In this document: positions 1 to 6,826 of the stretch, in pieces | How positions within the stretch are numbered: the first letter of the stretch is position 1 | Layout of the letters: every line of letters begins with the position of its first letter | Origin: an uncultured Oscillibacter sp. | GTDB lineage: Bacteria; Bacillota_A; Clostridia; Oscillospirales; Oscillospiraceae | DNA length: 7,522 nucleotides | NCBI GenBank assembly: GCA_902462475.1 | Contig: CABQCB010000081.1 | Location: 1-7,522, forward strand | Direction: 5' to 3' | Position numbers and translations under genes: made by a program | The notes under the pieces: model-generated | The model's input: only the letters and a program-made list of their open reading frames with translations | Told to the model about the DNA's origin: nothing | Database searches by the model: none

Positions 1-1
1 T

Positions 2-508
2 CTGATCCGTGCCGAAAGCATCCATGCCGCCGCGGACCTGCTGCTGGCGGCAGACAAGGTTTTGTGCATGGGGCAGGGCGGGTCCATGTTGCTGGCCCAG
101 GAGGCCGCCCACCTGTTCACCACCACTTTCCCCTCCTTTTTCCCCGTGCCGGACTCCCACATGCAGGTGATCTCCGCCGTGAGTCTGGGAGAAAAGGACG
201 CCATTTTGTTCTTTTCCTATTCCGGCGCCACCAAGGAGCTCATCGACGTGCTGCGCATCGCCAAGGCCCGGGGCACCAAGATCATTCTGGTGACCCGCTA
301 TCCCGGATCCCCCGGCGCGGCCTTTGCGGACGTGGTGCTCCAGTGCGGCTCCACGGAGGGCCCCCTGCAGCTGGGCTCCGTCGCCGCCCGCATCGCCCAG
401 CTCTACCTCATCGACGTGCTGTTTTCCGAGATGTGCCGCCGGGATCTGGACCACTGCCGGCAGCACCGGGAGCTGGTAGCCGACGCGTTGTCTGAAAAAC
501 ATGTATGA
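2..508 (+). CDS. RpiR-family transcriptional regulator, SIS domain (5' truncated)
   Basis: This is the C-terminal 168 residues of a regulator whose start lies left of the window; the frame is open from base 2. Visible is a SIS (phosphosugar-binding) fold: a first strand and glycine loop (VLCMGQGGS, partial residues 20-28), then the sugar-phosphate loop FSYSGATKEL (71-80, Ser72 and Ser74), then a strand-turn IILVTRYPGSP. RpiR/MurR proteins are about 280 residues with an N-terminal HTH_6 DNA-binding domain, so roughly 110 residues including the HTH are missing. The family senses phosphosugars and binds AT-rich palindromes; twin boxes of that type begin 31 bp after its stop. Position beside a sialic-acid-type operon suggests a NanR-like local regulator of that operon. 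That role is inferred. A SIS-only isomerase is the less likely alternative. No terminator is visible after the stop. Confidence 0.82.
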   Translation: MIRAESIHAAADLLLAADKVLCMGQGGSMLLAQEAAHLFTTTFPSFFPVPDSHMQVISAVSLGEKDAILFFSYSGATKELIDVLRIAKARGTKIILVTRYPGSPGAAFADVVLQCGSTEGPLQLGSVAARIAQLYLIDVLFSEMCRRDLDHCRQHRELVADALSEKHV

Positions 509-538
509 CACCCAGAAACAGGAAGAAAGCCACAATTA

Positions 539-584
539 TTTTCAAAATTTTTTCATATAATGACAGTTTTGAAAATTTTTTCAT
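539..584. promoter_or_regulatory. Twin palindromic boxes, probable RpiR operators
   Basis: Two 18-bp direct repeats, 539-556 and 567-584, differ at one base (C543 versus G571) and start 28 bp apart. The second contains TGAAAATTTTTTCA (570-583), an inverted repeat with 6 of 7 pairs matching, of the TGAAA-N4-TTTCA kind reported for RpiR-family operators. The second box ends 7 bp before the -35 element. An upstream position could serve activation or repression. The link to the adjacent RpiR gene is inferred from proximity and motif type. Confidence 0.65.
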
Positions 585-591
585 GTATTGC

Positions 592-620
592 TTGACAACC
601 CCCTGATACAATTGTACAAT
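592..620 (+). promoter_or_regulatory. Sigma-A promoter of the transporter operon
   Basis: A perfect -35 TTGACA (592-597) is followed after exactly 17 bp by TACAAT (615-620), one mismatch from TATAAT. The expected start is near A627, giving a leader of about 56 nt to the ATG at 683. The -10 lies inside a perfect 12-bp palindrome, AATTGTACAATT (610-621), which may be an additional operator. No cre-like catabolite site was seen. Confidence 0.8.
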
Positions 621-667
621 TTGCACATAGCCAAGTTTGGCACTTCCTGCATTTTTTATCAATTTTT

Positions 668-673
668 AGGAGG
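668..673 (+). promoter_or_regulatory. RBS of the solute-binding protein gene
   Basis: AGGAGG lies 9 nt before the ATG at 683, a strong Shine-Dalgarno that fixes this start. Confidence 0.85.
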
Positions 674-682
674 CACAGACAT

Positions 683-1969
683 ATGAAGAAGATGAAAAGA
701 TTTCTTGCTCTGGCCCTGGCCATGACTATGGTCCTGGCCCTGGCTGCCTGCGGCCAGAAGGAAGAGACGCCCTCCACCGAGGAGGGCACGGCCGAGGGCG
801 TCACCGAGATCACCTGGTGGGCCTTCCCCACCTTCGGTGTGGACTCCGGCTATGAGCAGCAGCTGGCGGACGCCTTCATGGCCGCCAATCCCGACGTGAA
901 GGTCAATGTGGAGATCATTGACTTCACCTCCGGCGCCGACGCCCTGACCTCTGCCATCACCGCCGGCACCGCCCCCGACGTCCTGTTTGACGCCCCGGGC
1001 CGCATCATCGAGTACGGCAACGCCGGCAACCTGGTTCCCCTGGATGACATGATCGAATCCCTCAAGAGCGACATCACCAGCGAGAGCCTGCTGGAGACCT
1101 GCGTGGGTGCCGACGGCTCCTACTACATGTATCCCATCTCCTCCTCTCCCTTCTACATGGGCCTGAACAAGGAGGCTCTGGAGGCGGCTGACGCGCTGCA
1201 GTATGTGAACCTGGAGGGCGACCGCACCTGGACCACCGAGAACTTCGTGAAGATGTGCGAGGCTCTGCGTGACGCTGGCGTCACCACCGTTCCCGGCATC
1301 GTGTACTGCGGCGGCTCCGGCGGCGACCAGGGCACCCGCGCACTGGTGAACAACCTCTATTCTTCCTCCATCGTGGGCGAGGACGGCAAGTGGAACGTGG
1401 ACGCCAACGGCGTCAAGGCTCTGGAGCTGCTCAAGAGCATGTATGACAGCAAGGCTCTGGACGCCGGCTTCTCCATGGCCGCCGCCGACGAGCTGCAGCA
1501 GTTCCAGCAGGAGACCTGCGCCATGACCTTCTGCTGGGGCACCTCCAACGCCATGAGCTATGCCTCCGAGGACTACACCCAGATCTCCGTTCCCTTCCCC
1601 TCTGACGACGGCGTGCCCGAGCTGGAGTACCTGGTCAACGGCTTCTGCGTGTTCGACAACGGCGACGACGCCAAGGCCGAGGCTTCCAAGCGCTTCATCT
1701 CCTTCATCTGCGACGATCCCGAGTGGGGCCCCAAGAGCGTGGTCCAGACCGGTGCCTTCCCCGTCCGCGCTTCCTTCGGCAACCTCTATGAGGGCAACGA
1801 GGAAATGAGCCTGCTGGCCTCCTGGAGCCAGTACTATGGTCCCTACTACAACACCCGCGAGGGCTTTGCCGCCATGCGTCCCCTGTGGTTCAACATGCTG
1901 CAGCAGGTCTTCAACGGCACCCCCGCACAGGAGGCCGCCGATGCCTTCAACACCGGCGCCAACGCCTGA
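683..1969 (+). CDS. ABC transporter solute-binding lipoprotein, carbohydrate type (family 1)
   Basis: A 428-residue extracellular sugar-binding lipoprotein. The N-terminus is a type II signal peptide: basic MKKMKR, a hydrophobic core, then lipobox L20-A-A-C23, so the mature protein is anchored at Cys23. An acidic, Thr-rich linker (about 24-41) leads into the first strand (ITWW, 43-46), typical of SBP_bac_1 proteins that serve MalFG-type permeases. Length and the aromatic-rich C-terminal half fit the family. The start is set by the AGGAGG at 668. It is the first gene after the promoter and is followed by two permeases, a sialate lyase, nagB and nagA, so the likely ligand is sialic acid or another amino sugar, comparable to streptococcal SatA. 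Ligand identity is inferred from neighbours only; no binding residue was identified. Expression is probably high, given the strong promoter and RBS and the large stem-loop just after its stop. Confidence 0.88.
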   Translation: MKKMKRFLALALAMTMVLALAACGQKEETPSTEEGTAEGVTEITWWAFPTFGVDSGYEQQLADAFMAANPDVKVNVEIIDFTSGADALTSAITAGTAPDVLFDAPGRIIEYGNAGNLVPLDDMIESLKSDITSESLLETCVGADGSYYMYPISSSPFYMGLNKEALEAADALQYVNLEGDRTWTTENFVKMCEALRDAGVTTVPGIVYCGGSGGDQGTRALVNNLYSSSIVGEDGKWNVDANGVKALELLKSMYDSKALDAGFSMAAADELQQFQQETCAMTFCWGTSNAMSYASEDYTQISVPFPSDDGVPELEYLVNGFCVFDNGDDAKAEASKRFISFICDDPEWGPKSVVQTGAFPVRASFGNLYEGNEEMSLLASWSQYYGPYYNTREGFAAMRPLWFNMLQQVFNGTPAQEAADAFNTGANA

Positions 1970-1984
1970 TTTTCCCATACACAC

Positions 1985-2018
1985 TCTCCCTTCTCCCGCT
2001 GCGGCGGGAGAAGGGAGA
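1985..2018 (+). repeat. Intercistronic 15-bp perfect stem-loop
   Basis: A perfect inverted repeat pairs 1985-1999 with 2004-2018 around a TGCG tetraloop. No T-run follows (next bases ACCCTTATCC), so it is not a standard intrinsic terminator. It sits 15 nt after the binding-protein stop and 55 nt before the first permease. This is where maltose-type operons carry stems that protect the binding-protein mRNA. It could also be a copy of a dispersed palindromic (REP-like) element; no second copy lies in this window. Confidence 0.75.
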
Positions 2019-2073
2019 ACCCTTATCCGCAACGGTTTAAACCACATTTGATATAGAAAACGGGGGAGGCTCT

Positions 2074-2991
2074 ATGGCAACTACCAGCGCGCCCAAACGA
2101 AGTTTCGTCCTCCAGCGCAGAGAGACCGTCGTATCGTACCTGTTTTTGCTGCCGGCGCTGTTTTTCTTCGTTGGATTCGTCCTCACGCCCATGGCCATGG
2201 GCGTGGTCACCAGCTTTACCAACTCCAGCTTCGCCAATACCAACACCGGTTCCGATTTTATTTTCCTCGATAACTACATCCGCCTTTTCAACGACCCCAT
2301 CTTCTGGAAGTCCGCTATCAACACGGTGATCATCGTGGTGGTGGCCGTTCCCACGGTCACCGCTTTTTCCCTGTGGGTGGGCTCCGCCATCTACAAGATG
2401 CACGCCGCTGCCCGCTCCTTCTTCCGGTGCGTGTTCTACCTGCCGGTGGTCACGGGCTCCGTGGCCGTGGTGGTGGTCTGGAAGTGGATGTTCGATAAGT
2501 ACAACGGCCTTTTCAACTACGTCATCCGCGCCATGGGCGGCGAGGGCCTCATGTGGACGGAGAGCGAGCAGATGGCCCTTTGGTGCATCATCCTGATCCT
2601 CTTCACCACCTCCATCGGCCAGCCCATCGTGCTGTATGTCTCCGCTCTGGGCAACGTGGACCACTCCCTGGTGGAGGCGGCCCAGGTGGACGGCGCCACG
2701 GACTTCCAGGTGTTCTGGAAGATCAAATGGCCCTCCATCATGCCCACCACGCTGTATGTGGCGGTCATCACCACCATCAACAGCTTCCAGTGCTTCGCCC
2801 TGATCCAGCTGCTGACCTCCGGCGGCCCCAATTACAGCACCAGTACCGTCATGTACTACCTATACGAGATCGCGTTCAGAACCACCAAGGAGTTCGGCTA
2901 CGCCGACGCCATGGGCGTGATCCTAGCCATCGTCATCGCCTTGTTCAGCGCACTGCAGTTCAAGGTCATGCACGGCGGCACCACAGAATAA
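2074..2991 (+). CDS. Carbohydrate ABC transporter permease, MalF/UgpA type
   Basis: A 305-residue inner-membrane permease, one of two forming the channel of the importer. About six hydrophobic spans are visible (near residues 22-45, 79-103, 118-138, 168-190, 224-248 and 277-297). The cytoplasmic EAA loop that docks on the ATPase is at 201-224, beginning E201-A-A and continuing D206-G-A to P224. The order binding protein, this gene, second permease is that of family-1 sugar importers such as MsmEFG and streptococcal SatABC. The start follows GGGGGAGG (2062-2069) with a rather short 4-nt spacing. Upstream in-frame codons give no better start. The next gene begins 12 nt after the stop, so the permeases are co-translated. 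Substrate is inferred from the downstream lyase and nag genes. Confidence 0.9.
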   Translation: MATTSAPKRSFVLQRRETVVSYLFLLPALFFFVGFVLTPMAMGVVTSFTNSSFANTNTGSDFIFLDNYIRLFNDPIFWKSAINTVIIVVVAVPTVTAFSLWVGSAIYKMHAAARSFFRCVFYLPVVTGSVAVVVVWKWMFDKYNGLFNYVIRAMGGEGLMWTESEQMALWCIILILFTTSIGQPIVLYVSALGNVDHSLVEAAQVDGATDFQVFWKIKWPSIMPTTLYVAVITTINSFQCFALIQLLTSGGPNYSTSTVMYYLYEIAFRTTKEFGYADAMGVILAIVIALFSALQFKVMHGGTTE

Positions 2992-3003
2992 GGAGGCGCC
3001 ACC

Positions 3004-3888
3004 ATGACTGGAAAAAAGCAGCGGATCACTCCGTATTTCGTCATCACCGCCATCCTTCTGGTGCTGCTGGCCATCTTCTTCCTCTTCCCCCTTTACTGGA
3101 TTGTCACCGGCTCCGTGAAGGAAAAGAGCGACATCATCATCAAGGCGGGTGAATCCGTCAAGTGGATCCCCACCACCATCTCCTGGGACAACTTCGCCCG
3201 GCTGTTCAAGTCCCAGACCACCCTCTTCGGCATTGACATGCCTATGGCCATCCGGTGGCTGTTCAACAGCGTGTTCATCTCCATCGTGGCCATGATCCTC
3301 ACCTGCTTCAGCGCGTCTCTGGCCGGCTACGCCCTGGCGAAAAAGCGCTTTTGGGGCCGGGGCTTCATCTTCTCCCTGTTTGTGTGCGCCATGGCGCTGC
3401 CCAAGCAGGTCATCCTCATCCCACTGCTGCGGGAGATGTCCATCCTCCATCTGGTGGACACCACCTGGGGCTCCATCTTCGCGGTGGTGTTCCCGGTGGT
3501 GGGCTGGCCCTTCGGCGTGTTCCTCATGAAGCAGTTCTCCGAGGGCATCCCCTCCTCGCTGCTGGAAGCCGCCCGCATCGACGGCGCCGGCGAGGTCAAG
3601 ACCTTCGTGAACGTGGCACTGCCCATCATCCAGCCGGGCATCGGCGCGCTGGCCATCTTCACCTTCATCAACGCCTGGAACGAATACCCCCTGCAGCTGA
3701 TCATGCTCTCCAAAACGGAGGCCAAGACCATCGCCCTGGGTATTGCCGGACTCCAGAGCGAAATGTCCAATGACTTCGGCCTCATCATGGCCGGCGCCGC
3801 ACTGGCCGCCGTGCCCATCATCCTGGTGTTCCTGGCCTTCCAGAAATACTTTACCCAGGGCATCACCATGGGCGCCGTCAAGGGATAA
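3004..3888 (+). CDS. Carbohydrate ABC transporter permease, MalG/UgpE type
   Basis: A 294-residue second permease subunit that pairs with the preceding one. It has an N-terminal span (about 11-36), an extracellular loop with DNFARLF (62-68), and further spans near 85-112, 119-141, 154-176, 212-232 and 257-279. The EAA loop (188-211) starts E188-A-A and continues D193-G-A to P211. NAWNEYPL (223-230) and the C-terminal GITMGAVKG are hallmarks of MalG-like subunits. The Shine-Dalgarno AAGGAGG (2990-2996) overlaps the stop of the upstream permease and is 7 nt from the ATG, so translation is probably coupled. It is full length for the family. A stem-loop follows before the catabolic genes. Confidence 0.9.
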   Translation: MTGKKQRITPYFVITAILLVLLAIFFLFPLYWIVTGSVKEKSDIIIKAGESVKWIPTTISWDNFARLFKSQTTLFGIDMPMAIRWLFNSVFISIVAMILTCFSASLAGYALAKKRFWGRGFIFSLFVCAMALPKQVILIPLLREMSILHLVDTTWGSIFAVVFPVVGWPFGVFLMKQFSEGIPSSLLEAARIDGAGEVKTFVNVALPIIQPGIGALAIFTFINAWNEYPLQLIMLSKTEAKTIALGIAGLQSEMSNDFGLIMAGAALAAVPIILVFLAFQKYFTQGITMGAVKG

Positions 3889-3900
3889 TCCGCTTTTTGA

Positions 3901-3942
3901 ACCCTCCGCCGAACTTTCGGCGGAGGGTCCGCGGCGGTTTTT
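3901..3942 (+). terminator. Intercistronic stem-loop, possible partial terminator
   Basis: A perfect 12-bp stem pairs 3901-3912 with 3917-3928 around an ACTT loop, 12 nt after the permease stop. A T5 run (3938-3942) follows, but 9 nt of GC-rich sequence separate it from the stem, so it is not a clean intrinsic terminator. It could give partial termination or 3'-end protection between transport and catabolic genes. No good promoter is visible between here and nanA, so some read-through is expected. Confidence 0.5.
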
Positions 3943-3993
3943 CACTGTTATTTTCCGCGCTTTGGCGCGTAAAGGAAAGGATCTGTACACACT

Positions 3994-4908
3994 ATGTTCG
4001 ATATCAAAAAGTACCAGGGGATCTTCCCCGCCTTCTATGCCTGCTACGAGGATGACGGCTCCATCAGTCCCCAGCGCACCCGCGCCCTGGCCCGCTACCT
4101 GCTGGAAAAGGGCGTCAAGGGCCTGTATGTGGGCGGCTCCTCCGGCGAGTGCATCTATCAGAGCGTGGAAGAGCGCAAGGTGGTGCTGGAGAACGTCATG
4201 GCCGAGGTGGGCGGCAAGATGACCATCATCGCCCACGTGGCCTGCAACAATACCGCCGACAGCCAGACTCTGGCCCGCCACGCCGAGAGCCTGGGGGTGG
4301 ATGCCATCGCCGCCATCCCCCCCATCTACTTCCACCTGCCTCCCCACGGCATTGCCGGCTACTGGAACGATATCTCCGCCGCCGCGCCCAACACCGACTT
4401 CATCATCTACAACATCCCCCAGCTGGCGGGCGTAGCCCTGAGCATCCCCCTGCTTCGTGAGATGCGCAAGAATCCCCGGGTCATCGGCGTGAAGAACTCC
4501 TCCATGCCCACCCAGGACATCCAGATGTGGAAGGACGAGGGCGGCGAGCAGTTTGTGGTCATGAACGGCCCTGACGAGCAGTTCGTCTCCGGCCTGGCTA
4601 TGGGCGCCACCGGCGGCATCGGCGGCACCTACGCCGTGATGCCCGAGCTGTTCCAGAAGGTCTATGACCTGTACCGCGCCGGCCGGGTCACCGAGGCCGC
4701 CCATGTGCAAAACGAGATCTGCCGCATCATTTACCGCATGTGCGAGGCCCACGGCAACCTGTACGCCGTCATGAAGGCCATTTTGAAAAAGCGCGGCGTG
4801 GAGGCCGGCTCCGTCCGCAAGCCTCTGCCCGCTCTGATCGACAGCGACATGGCCATTGTGGACGATGCCGCCGCCATGATCGATGCCGCCCTTGTGAAAT
4901 TTAACTGA
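3994..4908 (+). CDS. nanA: N-acetylneuraminate lyase (DapA/NanA superfamily)
   Basis: A 304-residue class I aldolase of the DapA/NanA TIM-barrel family, predicted to cleave N-acetylneuraminate to N-acetylmannosamine and pyruvate in the cytoplasm. The carboxylate-binding GGSSGE loop is at 47-52, the catalytic Tyr is Tyr139 in YNIPQLAGV, and the Schiff-base lysine is Lys167 in GVKNSS. Three features point to a sialate lyase rather than DapA: YNIPxLxGV (E. coli NanA has YNIPALSGV), the NGPDE motif (191-195) matching the Asp191/Glu192 pair that contacts the sugar tail in E. coli NanA, and GGIGGTY (207-213). That last motif has Gly where E. coli has Ser208. Length fits the family (E. coli 297). 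The start has a purine-rich RBS, AAAGGAAAGG (3971-3980), at a long 13-nt spacing. The following nagB and nagA lie on the same pathway. A related 2-keto-3-deoxy-acid aldolase is the main alternative. Confidence 0.83.
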   Translation: MFDIKKYQGIFPAFYACYEDDGSISPQRTRALARYLLEKGVKGLYVGGSSGECIYQSVEERKVVLENVMAEVGGKMTIIAHVACNNTADSQTLARHAESLGVDAIAAIPPIYFHLPPHGIAGYWNDISAAAPNTDFIIYNIPQLAGVALSIPLLREMRKNPRVIGVKNSSMPTQDIQMWKDEGGEQFVVMNGPDEQFVSGLAMGATGGIGGTYAVMPELFQKVYDLYRAGRVTEAAHVQNEICRIIYRMCEAHGNLYAVMKAILKKRGVEAGSVRKPLPALIDSDMAIVDDAAAMIDAALVKFN

Positions 4909-4949
4909 AATTTTTGTTGACAATCCCGCCGAAAGGAGAGAATATTACT

Positions 4950-5702
4950 ATGAGGATTTATTTGGAGGCGGACTACGCCGCTATGAGCCGCCGTGCCGCC
5001 AACCTCATTGCCGCCGAGGTCATTCGCCGTCCCAACTGCGTGCTGGGCCTGGCTACCGGCTCCACCCCCATCGGCACCTATGAAAACCTGATCGCGCGCA
5101 ACCGCGCGGGGGATCTGAGCTTCCGGGAGGTCCGCACCGTCAATCTGGACGAGTACAAGGGCCTGGCTCCCACCCATGACCAGAGCTACCGCTATTTCAT
5201 GCAGACCAATCTCTTCGACCACATCGACATCCGCCCCGAGAACACCAACGTGCCCGACGGCCTGGCCGCCGACGCGAACGCTGAGTGCGCCCGCTACGAC
5301 GCGCTGGTGGCCTCTTTGGGCTACGCCGATCTCCAGCTGCTGGGTCTGGGCCGCAACGGCCACATCGGCTTCAACGAGCCCGATGACCACTTCACCAAGG
5401 AGACCCACGTGGTGGATCTGACCGACAGCACCATCGACGCCAACGCCCGCTTCTTTGCCACCCGGGACGATGTGCCCCGTCAGGCTCTGACCATGGGCGT
5501 GGGCTGCATCATGGCTGCCCGCCGGGTGCTGCTGATCGCCAGCGGTGCCGACAAGGCCGACGCGCTGTACAACGCCGTCTGCGGTCCCATCTCTCCTGAC
5601 TGCCCGGCCTCCATCCTCCAGCTCCACGGCGACGTGGTGGTTGTGGGCGACGAGGCCGCCCTGCACCGCATCGTGGAAGCGGGGGTAAGCGTATGCAGAT
5701 AA
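4950..5702 (+). CDS. nagB: Glucosamine-6-phosphate deaminase
   Basis: A 250-residue cytoplasmic enzyme converting glucosamine-6-phosphate to fructose-6-phosphate and ammonia, the last step feeding glycolysis. Visible are the phosphate loop GLATGSTP (33-40), the catalytic aspartate in NLDEYKGL (Asp67), and the signature GRNGHIGFNEP (134-144) with His138 and Glu143. The C-terminal PASILQLH (219-226) is also characteristic. Asn136 replaces the Asp141 of E. coli NagB; from memory the B. subtilis enzyme has the same GRNGHIGFNEP. The short length also fits the Bacillus type rather than the 266-residue allosteric enterobacterial form. The ATG at 4950 is preferred over an in-frame TTG at 4914 because AAAGGAGAG (4932-4940) precedes it and the family N-terminus starts at MRIYLEADYAAM. 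It begins 41 nt after nanA and its 3' end overlaps nagA by 10 nt. Confidence 0.93.
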   Translation: MRIYLEADYAAMSRRAANLIAAEVIRRPNCVLGLATGSTPIGTYENLIARNRAGDLSFREVRTVNLDEYKGLAPTHDQSYRYFMQTNLFDHIDIRPENTNVPDGLAADANAECARYDALVASLGYADLQLLGLGRNGHIGFNEPDDHFTKETHVVDLTDSTIDANARFFATRDDVPRQALTMGVGCIMAARRVLLIASGADKADALYNAVCGPISPDCPASILQLHGDVVVVGDEAALHRIVEAGVSVCR

Positions 5703-6826
5703 TCGGCGGGACTGTCTTTGATCTGGACCGCGGATTCGTGGAGCGGGATCTCTATACCGACGGGGCGCACTTTACCGCCTCTCCCGCCGGCGGCCAGACG
5801 CTGGACGCCACCGGCTGCTATGTGATCCCCGGCCTGGTGGACGTACACTTCCACGGCTGCGTGGGCGAGGATTTCTCCGATGCCACCCCTGACGGGCTCC
5901 AGGCCATGGCCGACTACGAGCTCAGCCAGGGCGTCACCTATATCTGCCCCGCCGGCATGACGCTGCCGGAGGAGCAGCTGCGGCGGATCTGCGAAAACGC
6001 CGCAGCCCATCGGGCCAAGGCCACTTCCGGCGCTTATCTGGCCGGTGTCAATCTGGAGGGGCCCTTCCTGTGCGCCGCCAAAAAGGGCGCCCAGAACGGC
6101 GCCTTCCTCCACGATCCCGACGGCGACATGCTCCACCGGCTCCAGCAGGCCGCTCACGGCCTTGTGAAGCTGGTGACCGTGGCGCCCGAGCAGCCCGGCT
6201 CCCTGCCCTTTATCGCCTCCGCCCGCGCCGACGGCATCACCGTCTCCGTGGGCCACACCACGGCGGACTACGATACCGCCCTGGCCGCGTTCCAGGCAGG
6301 CGCCCGGCAGGCTACTCACCTCTTTAACGCCATGCCTCCCTTTACCCATCGCGCCCCCGGCGTCATCGGCGCCGCGTTTGATACCCCGGGTGTCCGGGCA
6401 GAGCTCATCTGCGACGGCATCCACATCCACCCCAGCGTGGTACGCGCCACCTTCGCCCTGTTCGGGGCGGAGCGGGTGATCCTGATTTCCGATTCTCTGC
6501 GGGCCACCGGCATGCCGGACGGGAAGTACCCCTTCGGCGGCCAGGAGATCGTGGTACACGGCAACCGGGCCACCATGGCAGACGACCCCAACACCCTGGC
6601 CGGCTCCGTCACCAGCTTGATGGGCTGCCTGCGCCAGGCCGTTTCCTTCGGGATCCCTCTGGCAGACGCTGTGCGCGCCGCCTCCTACAACCCCGCCTGC
6701 GCCATCGGCATCGACGATTACGCCGGCAGCCTGGATGCAGGCAAGGAGGCCACCGCGGTGCTGCTGGATCAGCAGGACCTCACCATCCGGGCCATCGTGT
6801 TCCGGGGCAACCTGCTTGCGCAGTAA
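5693..6826 (+). CDS. nagA: N-acetylglucosamine-6-phosphate deacetylase
   Basis: A 377-residue amidohydrolase-superfamily enzyme removing acetate from GlcNAc-6-phosphate to give glucosamine-6-phosphate, the substrate of NagB. Metal and catalytic motifs appear in order: PGLVDVHFHG (46-55, His52 and His54), NLEGPF (120-125, Glu122), SVGHTTADYD (185-194, His188), THLFNAMPPF (208-217, His209), DGIHIHP (241-247) and the catalytic aspartate in LISDSLRATG (Asp267). An HxH motif is present, as in Bacillus NagA, rather than the Q-x-N of E. coli. Length is normal. The ATG lies inside the nagB 3' end (10-nt overlap) with only a G-rich stretch, 5681-5685, as an RBS, so translation is probably coupled to nagB. 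No convincing terminator follows the stop. Confidence 0.93.
   Translation: MQIIGGTVFDLDRGFVERDLYTDGAHFTASPAGGQTLDATGCYVIPGLVDVHFHGCVGEDFSDATPDGLQAMADYELSQGVTYICPAGMTLPEEQLRRICENAAAHRAKATSGAYLAGVNLEGPFLCAAKKGAQNGAFLHDPDGDMLHRLQQAAHGLVKLVTVAPEQPGSLPFIASARADGITVSVGHTTADYDTALAAFQAGARQATHLFNAMPPFTHRAPGVIGAAFDTPGVRAELICDGIHIHPSVVRATFALFGAERVILISDSLRATGMPDGKYPFGGQEIVVHGNRATMADDPNTLAGSVTSLMGCLRQAVSFGIPLADAVRAASYNPACAIGIDDYAGSLDAGKEATAVLLDQQDLTIRAIVFRGNLLAQ

Noticed and set aside
659..2047. Antisense open frame of 462 codons
   Set aside because: It mirrors the solute-binding protein gene. Its Gly/His/Val-rich product has no recognisable motif, and no - strand promoter or RBS was seen.
2923..4923. Long antisense open frame of 666 codons on the - strand
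   Set aside because: It lies opposite a permease and nanA, both with clear families. Its product is His/Gly/Asp-rich low complexity with no domain, the usual artefact of GC-biased third positions.
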